DNA from: Shewanella woodyi ATCC 51908
Lineage (GTDB): Bacteria > Pseudomonadota > Gammaproteobacteria > Enterobacterales > Shewanellaceae
Direction of reading: 5' to 3'
NCBI RefSeq assembly: GCF_000019525.1
Contig: NC_010506.1
Location: forward strand, 5,704,001 to 5,768,000
Length of the DNA: 64,000 bases
Shown here: positions 10,253 through 19,384 of the stretch, in pieces
Layout of the letters: each line of letters begins with the position of its first letter
Numbering within the stretch: position 1 is the stretch's first letter
Notes under the pieces: model-generated
What the model was told of the DNA's origin: nothing
Seen by the model: the letters and a program-made list of their open reading frames with translations, nothing else
Databases searched by the model: none
Made by a program: the position numbers and the translations under genes

Positions 10253-11158
10253 CTAAGGGAGACTGAACATTATCTCGACCAGCTGCCCGTCACGCTCCAC
10301 CATCAAAGATATCTCGGTAAGCTCTGGCAACTGTGCCATCACCTCTAATGCCTGAGTCATCTCAGTAAGATCATAACCATTGATCGACTTTGCCAGATCA
10401 TTAGCTCTAAAACCCGCTTGTTTAAACAGATCTCTGTCTTTTCCTGCATTTAAGCGGTAACCCTGAAGCTGACCTTCCCTCTGTACCGGGGAGATAGCTA
10501 AGTAATCTGTCAGCTTACTCGGATCGGCAAGGAGTTCATCTCTGGACTCCAAGATATCTTGGGCAACTTGTCTATTTTGGCGCTGATCAACTTTGCGCAC
10601 AGACTTGGCTTGCTGAAGTTGTTTGTTAGCTTGACCGTTAGTCTCATATTTAAGACCGTCTAACATCAAGGTTTCATACCGACCACTGTTGGTTATTATG
10701 ATGCGATCTGCGTACACCTCTTTGAGTGATGCGGAGGTACCCTTAATCTTATCGCCTAAGCTATAGGTATTTTGACTACCACTCGATGCGATAACTGCTA
10801 AGCCTTTTTGCTGTGCAGTCGACGCCACAACACCCGTCAATTGAATCGACAGTGAGGTCTTAGGCGCATCGGTGATCTGCTCCTCTACAGGTGCAACTTT
10901 AGGTTGACTAGAGGCTTCATCGGCCTTGCCAAACAGAGACAGTGCCTGCAGTTGAGCAACACTGACACTCTTACCCGCACTGACACTTGCAGGGGTAGGA
11001 CGCCAGTTTGTGGTTGGCTCGGAGGTAGGAACTAACTTCCATGTAATTTGAGCAAACAGGTAGAGTACAATAATTAAACCGACCCAAAAAACGCTTGTGC
11101 TCAGAGGCTTATGCGGGATGTCCGCCGCCTTGCTTATAACTTTATCTAATAAATCCAT
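10253..11158 (-). CDS. gspC: Type II secretion protein GspC (PDZ type)
   Basis: Bitopic inner-membrane protein that links the platform to the secretin and helps select substrates. It has a short cytoplasmic start, one membrane helix (about residues 21-40), a periplasmic HR domain (about 100-175) that meets the N0 domain of GspD, and a C-terminal PDZ-like domain (about 215-300). Length 301 is standard. First gene of the operon; the 257-base region to the divergent hslR must hold its promoter. Confidence 0.96.
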   Translation of the reverse strand: MDLLDKVISKAADIPHKPLSTSVFWVGLIIVLYLFAQITWKLVPTSEPTTNWRPTPASVSAGKSVSVAQLQALSLFGKADEASSQPKVAPVEEQITDAPKTSLSIQLTGVVASTAQQKGLAVIASSGSQNTYSLGDKIKGTSASLKEVYADRIIITNSGRYETLMLDGLKYETNGQANKQLQQAKSVRKVDQRQNRQVAQDILESRDELLADPSKLTDYLAISPVQREGQLQGYRLNAGKDRDLFKQAGFRANDLAKSINGYDLTEMTQALEVMAQLPELTEISLMVERDGQLVEIMFSLP

Positions 11159-11415
11159 ATAATGTGGACCCTATATACAGGCCTCTGTTCTGATTACGAT
11201 AATTTAGCGAATACTGACTCATGCTAACCTACACTGTTAACGGCAACAAGCCCACAACATTAGCTTTATTGGCGAAAAGAGCCCAAATATGCTAACTTTA
11301 CGCGCCATAAAAGGGTGTGAGGCCGATCGCTATAATAGGTTATTGCCAGCATGATTAGCGATTTTAATCTCCAGCTTGTGAGCTCACCCATCTTTAATAT
11401 CCCTATGGAGACTCA
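11159..11415. promoter_or_regulatory. Divergent promoter region gspC / hslR
   Basis: This 257-base non-coding stretch separates two divergently read genes, gspC to the left and hslR to the right, so it should contain both promoters. I could not assign convincing -35/-10 pairs or a heat-shock promoter by eye. Confidence 0.5.
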
Positions 11416-11814
11416 ATGAGTAAGTCTGCCGATGAAATTACCTCTATTCGCCTAGACAAATGGCTTTGGGCCGCACGTTTCTATAAAACTCGTGCTATCG
11501 CGAAGGAGATGATTAATGGTGGTAAAGTTCATTACAATGGCCAACGTGCTAAATCCAGCAAGCTTGCTGAAGTGGATGCTGTCATCAGGTTAAGACAGGG
11601 ATATGACGAAAAAGAGATTGTCATAAAAAAGCTGTCAGAACAGAGACAAAAAGCGGCAATTGCACAAACTTTGTACCAAGAAACACCAGAAAGCGTAGCG
11701 AAACGTGAAACCTATGCTGAAGCCAGACGATTAAATGTGCTAAATAACCCCGCGCCTGACCATAAGCCGGATAAAAAGCAGCGCCGGCAACTAATCCGCT
11801 TCAAAGAGAGCTAA
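11416..11814 (+). CDS. hslR: Ribosome-associated heat shock protein Hsp15
   Basis: S4-domain RNA-binding protein that in E. coli binds free 50S subunits carrying a nascent peptidyl-tRNA and helps recycle them after heat shock. The S4 fold lies at about residues 9-60 (RLDKWLWAARFYKTR … GKVHYNGQR), followed by a basic tail ending DKKQRRQLIRFKES. Length 132 residues matches the family. ATG preceded by GGAG. It is followed after 144 bases by hslO, the usual partner in gammaproteobacteria. Confidence 0.95.
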   Translation: MSKSADEITSIRLDKWLWAARFYKTRAIAKEMINGGKVHYNGQRAKSSKLAEVDAVIRLRQGYDEKEIVIKKLSEQRQKAAIAQTLYQETPESVAKRETYAEARRLNVLNNPAPDHKPDKKQRRQLIRFKES

Positions 11815-11958
11815 TATCGAGCTCACCATTGAAGTCACGATTAAAGGCCATATATTAAGCAATATCTGGTAACAATATAAGTTAACCGACTCGCGCTATA
11901 CGAATAGTGCTATAGCAAATAGTTTTATACCGAATCACATTGTGAGATTGAGATCTAA

Positions 11959-12819
11959 ATGAGTAAAGACAATTTACACCGCTACCTGTTTGAAAATGCC
12001 GACGTCCGTGGTGAGTTGGTGCAGCTTGAGCAGAGTTACCAAGAGGTACTCTCGGCTCATAATTACCCTGCGCCAATCCAGAATCTGCTAGGTCAGCTGC
12101 TTGCAGCGACTTCACTATTGACCGCCACACTTAAGTTTAACGGTGATATCAGCGTTCAACTACAAGGTGACGGCCCAGTCTCTCTGGCTGTGATCAATGG
12201 CAATAACCTACAACAGCTTCGTGGTGTCGCACGCTTCAAAGGCGAGCTAAGTAGCGATGGCGATCTGCAGCAACTGTTTGGTAAAGGCCATATGGTGATC
12301 ACCTTAACTCCTACCGAAGGTGAGCGTTACCAAGGTGTCGTAGCACTAGACAAGCCCACATTAGCGGGCTGTCTTGAGGAGTATTTCGCTCAATCAGAGC
12401 AGCTTCCGACCTCAATTACTCTGTTTGCCAACGGCAAACAAGCGGCAGGTATGCTACTACAGGTACTGCCAACAGAGGGCGATCATAACGCTGAGTTTGA
12501 ACACTTAGAGCAGCTTACTGCAACCGTCAAAGCTGAGGAGCTGTTTGAGCTAGAAGCAGAAGAGGTACTACACCGCTTGTATCATCAAGAGGAGGTTCGT
12601 CTATTTGAACCTGTAGCAGTCACCTTCTCATGCACCTGCTCTAGAGAGCGCAGTGCATCGGCAATACGCACAGTATCAAGAGAAGAGATTGAGTCTATTC
12701 TGGCCGAACAGGGAAAGATTGAGATGGGTTGTGAGTACTGCAACACCAACTACAGTTTCGACTCTATTGATGTGGCAGCTATCTTCAGCAACACACAAGC
12801 GCCAGAGACTAAGCAGTAA
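11959..12819 (+). CDS. hslO: Redox-regulated chaperone Hsp33
   Basis: Holdase activated by oxidation and unfolding. The 286-residue protein has the N-terminal substrate-binding domain and, at the C-terminus, the redox zinc centre CxC … CxxC (CTC near residue 224 and CEYC near residue 258). All four zinc cysteines are intact, so redox switching should work. Its end is followed by the long repeat at 12842 and then a bidirectional terminator shared with the convergent antiporter gene. Confidence 0.97.
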   Translation: MSKDNLHRYLFENADVRGELVQLEQSYQEVLSAHNYPAPIQNLLGQLLAATSLLTATLKFNGDISVQLQGDGPVSLAVINGNNLQQLRGVARFKGELSSDGDLQQLFGKGHMVITLTPTEGERYQGVVALDKPTLAGCLEEYFAQSEQLPTSITLFANGKQAAGMLLQVLPTEGDHNAEFEHLEQLTATVKAEELFELEAEEVLHRLYHQEEVRLFEPVAVTFSCTCSRERSASAIRTVSREEIESILAEQGKIEMGCEYCNTNYSFDSIDVAAIFSNTQAPETKQ

Positions 12820-12841
12820 GCTACTCAGTAACATTCAATAG

Positions 12842-13112
12842 TTATACCAATCAGTATAAGAAGTTGATCTACTCAGAGTGTTTTTTGGCAACCTAGTTCA
12901 AGGCGAATGGATGATAGAATGGTTGTTCCCTTGTGAGTTCATTTAACGCAGAAATAGGCAGCCAAAAACACTCCTTACAGGCGAGTTTTAGCGGTTCTGA
13001 TTCTGCGTTAACGAGCTTAACCGTAGAATCACTATGCTCTTCACTCGTTGTCTTGCCTCAGGACCGCTAAACTCTCGCTGAGCGATCAAATCTTTATACT
13101 GATTGGTATTAA
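12842..13112 (-). repeat. 271-bp MITE-like repeat, copy 1
   Basis: Non-coding element bounded by terminal inverted repeats (TTATACCAATCAGTATAA at the left, its near-complement at the right). A second copy in the opposite orientation lies at 55250-55518 and matches over its whole length with scattered differences. Internally TTAACGCAGAA (12943-12953) pairs with TTCTGCGTTAA (13001-13011), and GCGAGTTTTAGCGGT (12981-12995) with a near-complement at 13063-13077, so the transcript could fold into long stems. No open frame of note. It behaves like a small non-autonomous mobile repeat. Confidence 0.8.
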
Positions 13113-13113
13113 T

Positions 13114-13144
13114 AAAAATGCAGCTCAATGAGCTGCATTTTTTT
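13114..13144. terminator. Bidirectional terminator hslO / antiporter
   Basis: Inverted repeat AAAAATGCAGCTCA / TGAGCTGCATTTTT with A and T runs at both sides; it can stop transcription from hslO on the plus strand and from the antiporter gene on the minus strand. Confidence 0.85.
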
Positions 13145-13174
13145 ATCTGTCTTTAGCTAAATCGGTTTAAAAGA

Positions 13175-14920
13175 TTAATAAAGCACCATAGTCAGGTAAC
13201 CCAGAACCAGTACGATCATTGAGGTTAAGGCATAAGGCACCGGATAACCAACCGCAGGCATATCACTTTGACATGCGTCCTGAGCCCCCTTCATCGCAGG
13301 AGTACTGTTACGTCCGCCAGCACAGGCTCCCGCCAATATTGCAGGATTCATTTTGCGGAAGTAGAGACCATATATCCAAGCAAGCAGAGGAGGCACCAAT
13401 GCCGCCGTTAAGCCCAGTGCGGCTATCTTAATCACCACAATACCTTGGAATGATGCCAATATCTTTGGTCCAACCGTTGCCGCTAATACCGCGACAAACA
13501 AGCTCAGGCCGATATCTTGCAAGAAACTACGAGCTCCCTCACTCATCGGGCCGCCAAATGCAGGGTTACGTGTACGCAGGAAGGAGAACACGATACCAGT
13601 AAGCATACAGCCAGCCGAAGTACCGAGCGCAAATGGAATTCCCCCCAAAGTCACACTCATGTGGCCGCAGACATAACCAATCAGTAAAGAGAGCGCGAGA
13701 TAGAAGGTCTCTGTGAGTGTGCTTTCAACAATGGGATTGCTATTTAACCTCTTCGCCGCTTGTTGAACACACCAGTCAGACCCCGCCACTCGGATCACAT
13801 CTCCCATCTCAACCACAGATTGCGGTAAAACAGGGAGCTGATGCCCTTGCCTGAACAGCGCCTTGAGATAGATACCAAATCCGACCTCTTTACTAATCTC
13901 TTCGATGGTTTTTCCAATAAATGCCGACTTACCTAAGTGAATATCTGCCACTTCAATATCGACATTGCGCGCACGCGGCTCATCGACCTCGACACCCACT
14001 CTCGACTCGCCACCTTGAATCAGCTCATGGTAATCACCTCGAATCCCGATAATATCGCCTAGCTCAAGCTTAGGATTATCGGCTGCATCAATCACCTCAT
14101 CACCACGAACCAGTTTAAGGATTGCCGCATGAGGGTATTGATGAAACAGGCTTTCAACACTTTGCCCCACAAGCTCTTGGTGCTCAACTCGATAGGCACG
14201 AATATCTAAAGGCAACACACCCAGGTTAGAAAAACCGTTAGTGCTAGGCAGCGCCTCTGTGTCTCCGCCAGCCCCAAACTCAGCTTCAGCATCCTTACCA
14301 GCTTTAACGGGATCGATTCCGAACATGGCAGGCAGATACTTGATAAGTAAAATAATAAATACGCTTGAAAGGATATAACTAATGGCATAACCCGCAGCGA
14401 TATTGGCACTGACCTGATCGAGTGTCATGCCTGCAGGTGCTTTAAATGCCCCGGACGTAATAGCAGACTGAGCCACTCCCATCACAGCAGTTACGGTATA
14501 ACTACCTGATATGATCCCCGCTGCATAGCCAGGCGCTAATCCCAATAATTTGGCTCCGAAGAAGACAATAAGAAAATTACTGAACACCACGATAAGACCG
14601 ATAACCACAAAATCTAAGCCTCCCCGCGCTAATCCAGAGAAAAACTGCGGCCCAACCTTCATTCCGATGGCGTACATAAACATCATCAAGAAGATATCGG
14701 AAACTAGTCCCGGCGCATCGATCCTCAAACCATAAACTGAGAATGCCGTGAGCGCGATACCAACTCCCACTACGAGTGTGCCCGCGGTCGAGCCTAGGTT
14801 GATCCCCTTAATGGAGATCTTCCCTAGGGGATAACCGATAGCGATACTCAGGAAGAGAAATACGAAGGGGTTGTGAGCAATATAACCAAAGATAAAACTA
14901 AACAATTCTGAAATATTCAT
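13175..14920 (-). CDS. AspT-family (YidE/YbjL-type) amino-acid antiporter
   Basis: Integral membrane exchanger of the aspartate:alanine exchanger family. Two hydrophobic halves, each with about five membrane helices (about 10-210 and 410-580 of the protein), flank two cytoplasmic RCK_C/TrkA-C-like regulatory domains (about 235-395). The motif GSYTVTAVMGVAQSA in the first half and GGRNSTPAMKGAQDAC in the second are the family's repeated signature. I chose ATG at 14920 (MNISELFSF) because it has GGGAAA upstream; an ATG 10 codons earlier lacks a ribosome site. It follows the glutamate decarboxylase gene by 118 bases, so glutamate/GABA exchange is the likely job, by inference. The precise substrate cannot be read from the sequence. 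Confidence 0.85.
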   Translation of the reverse strand: MNISELFSFIFGYIAHNPFVFLFLSIAIGYPLGKISIKGINLGSTAGTLVVGVGIALTAFSVYGLRIDAPGLVSDIFLMMFMYAIGMKVGPQFFSGLARGGLDFVVIGLIVVFSNFLIVFFGAKLLGLAPGYAAGIISGSYTVTAVMGVAQSAITSGAFKAPAGMTLDQVSANIAAGYAISYILSSVFIILLIKYLPAMFGIDPVKAGKDAEAEFGAGGDTEALPSTNGFSNLGVLPLDIRAYRVEHQELVGQSVESLFHQYPHAAILKLVRGDEVIDAADNPKLELGDIIGIRGDYHELIQGGESRVGVEVDEPRARNVDIEVADIHLGKSAFIGKTIEEISKEVGFGIYLKALFRQGHQLPVLPQSVVEMGDVIRVAGSDWCVQQAAKRLNSNPIVESTLTETFYLALSLLIGYVCGHMSVTLGGIPFALGTSAGCMLTGIVFSFLRTRNPAFGGPMSEGARSFLQDIGLSLFVAVLAATVGPKILASFQGIVVIKIAALGLTAALVPPLLAWIYGLYFRKMNPAILAGACAGGRNSTPAMKGAQDACQSDMPAVGYPVPYALTSMIVLVLGYLTMVLY

Positions 14921-15038
14921 AATCGTTTCCCGTAGGCCTATATTATCCATATAGGCTAAAACCAGAGCGATTTATGCCACTGCACTCCTCGCCCTGTCCA
15001 CCATATCTAAAAGCAGTTCACCAACAGATGATCTCAGC

Positions 15039-16433
15039 CTAACCGTGATTGAAACCTGCAGATTCCGCTTCATCACTGCTATGTGAAATAGGATGTTTTG
15101 CAAAAAAGTCGACACAATGCTGCAGATCGGCCACCAAGAGATCGGCTTGATCCCGACTAAAGCCATGACGAACTAAGATACGCATAATCACTAAATCTTC
15201 CCGCTTTGGCGGCATCGCATAGGCGGCAATTTGCCAACCACGGGAGCGGATCCGATCGGAAAGGTCAAATAGGTTAAAGCCTGGTTCAACCCCCTCTTTC
15301 AACGACCAACTCATGGCAGGAATACCACCTTGGCCATCATAGATAATGTCAAACATCCCCATCTTCTCGATCTCTCCTGAGAGGTAGATCGCAGTGTCAT
15401 AGCAAGCTTGATGTATCTTGCGATATCCCTCTCGGCCTAAACGCAAAAAGTTGTAATATTGCGCCACGATCTGACCGCCAGGACGGGAGAAGTTCAATGC
15501 AAAGGTCGGCATATTGCCACCTAGATAGTTCACATTGAAGATAAGATCTTTATCCAGTGCTGACGCATCACGCCAGATCACCCAGCCCACCCCTAACGGG
15601 CTCAAACCAAACTTATGTCCGGAAGCATTAATAGACTTAACTCGAGGCAAGCGGAAGTCCCACTCAAGGTCTGGATCGCAAAATGGTGCTAAGAAACCAC
15701 CACTGGCAGCATCAATATGCATGGGGATATCTAAGCCAGTGTCTTTTTGTAGCTGATCTAAGGCTTCATGTACCGCCTTAACTGGCTCATATTGGCAGGT
15801 AAAGGTAACACCAAGTGTGGGCACTACACCTATGGTGTTTTCATCACAGCGTTTAATCACCTCTTCAGGCGTCATGATGAGGCGATCACCCTCCATCGGG
15901 ATCTCACGTAGCTCAATATCCCAGTAGCGAGCAAACTTATGCCAACACACCTGCACTGGACCACAGATTAAATTTGGCTTATCCGTTGGCTTACCTAGCT
16001 TTCTCATCTTTTCACGCCAAGCCCATTTCAGCGCCATTCCACCTAACATGGCGGCTTCACTCGAACCCGTTGTGGAGCAACCTAAGGTGTTCTCCGCATC
16101 CGGTGAGTGCCACAGATCTGCCAACATATGCACACAGCGAGCCTCAAGCTCAGCCGTCTGAGGATATTCATCTTTATCGATCATATTCTTATCGATACAT
16201 TCATCCATCAGCTTGTGCACTTCATCTTCGACCCAAGTCTGACAAAATGTCGCCAGATTCTGTCGCGAGTTACCGTCCATCATGAGTTCATCGTGAATAA
16301 CCTGATAAACATGGCGAGAGTCATGTTCCTGTTCAGGCATTTTGTACTTTGGCATAGATAGGGCCAGGTCAGCTGACGAGTAGATGTCATCGAGAAGGTC
16401 ATCTCTAACCGTATCCTTGGAATGAAGAGGCAT
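15039..16433 (-). CDS. gadB: Glutamate decarboxylase (PLP-dependent)
   Basis: Converts L-glutamate to GABA and CO2, consuming a cytoplasmic proton. The 464-residue protein has the group II decarboxylase fold. The PLP lysine lies in NASGHKFG near residue 272, with HIDAASGGF upstream, and the C-terminus ends near a His-containing tail (AGFNHG), as in GadB proteins that close their active site at neutral pH. Length matches E. coli GadA/B (466). Next gene downstream is an AspT-type antiporter, giving a decarboxylation/antiport pair. No GadC-type carrier is seen in the window. Confidence 0.94.
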   Translation of the reverse strand: MPLHSKDTVRDDLLDDIYSSADLALSMPKYKMPEQEHDSRHVYQVIHDELMMDGNSRQNLATFCQTWVEDEVHKLMDECIDKNMIDKDEYPQTAELEARCVHMLADLWHSPDAENTLGCSTTGSSEAAMLGGMALKWAWREKMRKLGKPTDKPNLICGPVQVCWHKFARYWDIELREIPMEGDRLIMTPEEVIKRCDENTIGVVPTLGVTFTCQYEPVKAVHEALDQLQKDTGLDIPMHIDAASGGFLAPFCDPDLEWDFRLPRVKSINASGHKFGLSPLGVGWVIWRDASALDKDLIFNVNYLGGNMPTFALNFSRPGGQIVAQYYNFLRLGREGYRKIHQACYDTAIYLSGEIEKMGMFDIIYDGQGGIPAMSWSLKEGVEPGFNLFDLSDRIRSRGWQIAAYAMPPKREDLVIMRILVRHGFSRDQADLLVADLQHCVDFFAKHPISHSSDEAESAGFNHG

Positions 16434-16872
16434 AAGGTTAACTCCGTTGAATTAAAACAAATTTAAAATTCTAGGTTGACGCTGCAGACGCCAAAGAAGG
16501 TATATAGAAAAGTCTTCGTACGAGCTAAAACGATACTATTCCTGCTAGCAGAGCTCGTCAATCTAGTGAAGTGTAAAGTTTGATTAATTAAAAATAACCA
16601 TATACAACAGAGCTATAGACCAGTTCTAGGCATGCAATATGCACTCTTGTTAGAGTCCAAAACAAAATTTCAACCTTACGACTGACACTGCCTACCTTAA
16701 TGACACTTTACTGACTAATCTTTTTTACCATTTTCACAAACTTCCTCACACATTCTTTTGCGCTTACGTTACAATCGTGACATAGCGCAAAGACGCACAT
16801 TGATAAGAATTAATAAATCAAGCTGGCAAAGACTGGCACTCAATTCCGACCTCAATCATGGAGACCTTACTA
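16434..16872. promoter_or_regulatory. Divergent promoter region gadB / pckA
   Basis: About 440 bases of AT-rich non-coding DNA between divergent gadB and pckA. Both promoters must be here. I see partial matches to FNR- and CRP-type half sites (TTGATTAATT near 16580, CGTGACATAG near 16776) but none is complete enough to name. Confidence 0.4.
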
Positions 16873-18414
16873 ATGGCGGATGGAACACCTCGTACTCACC
16901 GTAATCCTCAGGCAGCACAACTCATCGAAATCGCGCTATCACGCGGAGAAGGTGAACTCACAGCCAACGGAGCACTCGTCGCTAAAACCGGAGAACGCAC
17001 CGGACGCTCGCCTAACGATCGATTTATTGTTAAAGAGCCGAGCTCTGAAAATGATATCGACTGGGGCTCAGTTAATAAGCCTTTCGAGCAGGAGGCATTT
17101 ACTGCACTGTGGAACCGAGTTGAGGCCTATTTAGGTGACAAAGAGCTGTTTGTCTCTGAACTGGAAGTAGGTGCAGATGATGCACATTACCAGCCTATTC
17201 AGGTCACCACAGAAACCGCATGGCATCAGCTTTTTGCCCGTAACCTCTTTATTGTTCCAGAGGAGTTTAACTCAGCAGATAAGCCCGTTTGGCAGATCAT
17301 CAATGCCCCTGGTTTTGAGTGTGTTCCCGAGCGTGATGGTACCCACTCAGATGCAACAGTGATCCTTAACTTTGCTGAGCGTAAGGTACTACTTGCCGGA
17401 CTTAAATATGCCGGTGAGATGAAAAAGTCCATGTTCTCTGTACAGAACTTCCTCCTACCAGCAAAAGGCGTGCTCCCAATGCACTGCTCGGCTAACGTAG
17501 GCAAAGAGGGCGACACCACGCTATTTTTCGGCCTTTCAGGCACAGGTAAAACCACACTGTCAGCCGATCCTAAGCGCTTCTTAATCGGTGACGATGAGCA
17601 CGGTTGGGCACCTGGCGGCGTCTTTAACATCGAAGGCGGCTGTTACGCTAAATGTATCGACCTTAGCCAGAAAAACGAGCCAGTGATCTGGAATGCAATC
17701 CGTTTCGGTACTGTACTTGAAAACGTGGTGATGGATGAGAACCGCATCCCGGATTACACCAACTCGACATTGACCGAAAACAGCCGTGCAGCTTACCCGC
17801 TTGAGCATATCGAGTTACGTAAAGCGGAAAACCGCGGTGCAGAGCCTCACGCAGTTGTGTTCCTAACCTGTGATGTCTCCGGTGTGTTACCTCCCGTTTC
17901 TATCCTAACTAAAGAGCAAGCTGCTTATCACTTCCTCTCTGGCTACACTGCAAAGGTAGGCTCTACTGAGATGGGCTCTAGCTCTGCAATTCAGTCAACC
18001 TTCTCTACCTGTTTCGGTGCCCCCTTCTTCCCACGTCCGGCAGGAGTTTATGCCGAGCTACTGATGAAGCGCATCGAGTCTTTCGGCAGCCAAGTGTACT
18101 TAGTTAACACTGGCTGGACAGGCGGTCCACACGGCGTAGGTAAACGTTTCGATATTCCCACAACTCGAGCGATTGTCGATGCCATCGTTAGCGGTGAGCT
18201 AAAAGGGGTTGAAACTGAGCACCTTGAGAAGCTTAACCTGCACGTTCCTGTTGCTGTGCCAGGTGTTGAGACTCAGCTGCTTAACCCTGTCAACACATGG
18301 GCAGATAAGGCGCAATATGCCGAGTACGCTCAGCAGTTGGCCGATAGCTTTACGGCTAACTTTGAGAAGTATCAAGTACCAGATTCGATCAAGCATGCCG
18401 GACCTAATGCTTAA
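16873..18414 (+). CDS. pckA: Phosphoenolpyruvate carboxykinase (ATP)
   Basis: Makes phosphoenolpyruvate from oxaloacetate and ATP, the entry step of gluconeogenesis. The P-loop [11 protein letters not shown] lies near residue 220, followed by the metal-binding LIGDDEHGW and the family-typical [11 protein letters not shown] chose ATG at 16873 ([12 protein letters not shown]), which has GGAG nine bases upstream; an ATG five codons earlier overlaps that ribosome site. Length 513 residues is the usual size in Shewanella-like bacteria. Single-gene unit with its own terminator. Confidence 0.97.
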   Translation: MADGTPRTHRNPQAAQLIEIALSRGEGELTANGALVAKTGERTGRSPNDRFIVKEPSSENDIDWGSVNKPFEQEAFTALWNRVEAYLGDKELFVSELEVGADDAHYQPIQVTTETAWHQLFARNLFIVPEEFNSADKPVWQIINAPGFECVPERDGTHSDATVILNFAERKVLLAGLKYAGEMKKSMFSVQNFLLPAKGVLPMHCSANVGKEGDTTLFFGLSGTGKTTLSADPKRFLIGDDEHGWAPGGVFNIEGGCYAKCIDLSQKNEPVIWNAIRFGTVLENVVMDENRIPDYTNSTLTENSRAAYPLEHIELRKAENRGAEPHAVVFLTCDVSGVLPPVSILTKEQAAYHFLSGYTAKVGSTEMGSSSAIQSTFSTCFGAPFFPRPAGVYAELLMKRIESFGSQVYLVNTGWTGGPHGVGKRFDIPTTRAIVDAIVSGELKGVETEHLEKLNLHVPVAVPGVETQLLNPVNTWADKAQYAEYAQQLADSFTANFEKYQVPDSIKHAGPNA

Positions 18415-18471
18415 TAAGGTCTTTTTATTAGGTTACTTGTGATCTGATAGTTTGTTGATTTTTGTAAGATG

Positions 18472-18507
18472 AATCCCAGTTTAGCTTAGGTTGTGCTGGG
18501 ATTTTTT
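18472..18507 (+). terminator. Rho-independent terminator of pckA
   Basis: AATCCCAG (18472-18479) pairs with CTGGGATT (18496-18503) and is followed by a run of T. Confidence 0.85.
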
Positions 18508-18599
18508 ATGCCTATGGTTTGATATTATTCATACGTGATGTTTAAGAGTGATACTTGGCTAAGAGTTTTGAACACGTTACTTCATTGTAATTTATCGCT

Positions 18600-18712
18600 T
18601 CCCAGCGGGGTATGTGCAGGCACTTCTGTGAGACGCTGTAAAGCTCTACGGTTTCAAATAACGTCCATGTTAAACAGCCAGTTCGGCGTCCCATCCTCTC
18701 GTTCGGGTCGTT
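18600..18712. repeat. Degenerate dispersed repeat, copy A
   Basis: The stretch around GCAGGCACTTCTGTGAGACG resembles the one at 23290-23330 (AATACTTCCGTGGGACACTA), sharing the spacing of the words ACTTC-GTG-GAC. I recall similar non-coding repeats in Shewanella and Vibrio genomes. The match is partial and boundaries are uncertain. Confidence 0.35.
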
Positions 18713-19340
18713 AAGGGGTTACTCTCCAACTTGGCTCTGTTTGAATATGGTGACCAGATATGGTGTGGATGATATCAGTAGCGGCTTGCTGTTTTAGTCG
18801 CGGAAAATATTCAGCCATATAGTGTCGATGGGCAGCTTCACTTTCCCAGTAGGTTGTTACAAGATAGCGATCGGACTCATCATTAAACTGCCAGAGTTGC
18901 CCTCCTAACATGCCTTCAACCTGTTGCATGCCTGGATTCCAAAGCGTTTTCTGCTCTTGAATAAACTCATCAAGCTTGTCGGGATCTATGTAGCAGTCTG
19001 CGATGCGAATAAACCCACAGCTAGCTTGATTTTTACCTCCTTGATTAAAAGCTGGAATGCAGATCACAGCTGACAGATAGGAGACTGAGATATGGCTATA
19101 ACTGCCAACTTGATTGGCTCTCTCAGCAATGGGGTCATGGGCAGCACTCATAAAATCTTTCACGCTCTCCATGTCTGTCCAACGAGCTAGAATGACAGCT
19201 ATATTGGTTTCTTGCTCCCAGCCACCAAGTTGGGAGATAAACCCCTCACAATGTGCAGTCTCCAACCAAAGGCGCTGACCTTTCGAGAAGATATTCCTCT
19301 TGGCTTCGACAACCTCACACCGTATATATTTAGCTATCAT
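18711..19340 (-). CDS. Two-domain ABM-fold protein (DUF4937-like plus antibiotic-biosynthesis-monooxygenase domain)
   Basis: The 209-residue protein has two ferredoxin-like dimeric alpha/beta-barrel (ABM superfamily) halves. The first (about 1-95) resembles DUF4937/YdbC proteins (IRCEVVEAKRNIFSKGQ, GFISQLGGW); the second (about 105-200) resembles ABM monooxygenase domains (FIRIADCYIDPDKLDEFIQ, TTYWESEAAHRHYM). Such proteins are usually small cofactor-free oxygenases or stress proteins; no substrate can be inferred. Clear ribosome site (GGGAGG). Its promoter must lie in the 44 bases before the next minus-strand gene unless co-transcribed with that lipoprotein gene, which is likely. Confidence 0.7.
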   Translation of the reverse strand: MIAKYIRCEVVEAKRNIFSKGQRLWLETAHCEGFISQLGGWEQETNIAVILARWTDMESVKDFMSAAHDPIAERANQVGSYSHISVSYLSAVICIPAFNQGGKNQASCGFIRIADCYIDPDKLDEFIQEQKTLWNPGMQQVEGMLGGQLWQFNDESDRYLVTTYWESEAAHRHYMAEYFPRLKQQAATDIIHTISGHHIQTEPSWRVTP

Positions 19341-19384
19341 ATTTGCCTCCCAAATGGGGCTCCCTATGGTAAGGAGCCAATCAG

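Noticed and set aside
16576-16790. FNR or CRP sites between gadB and pckA
   Set aside because: Only half sites match; unlike the haoA site, no full consensus is present.
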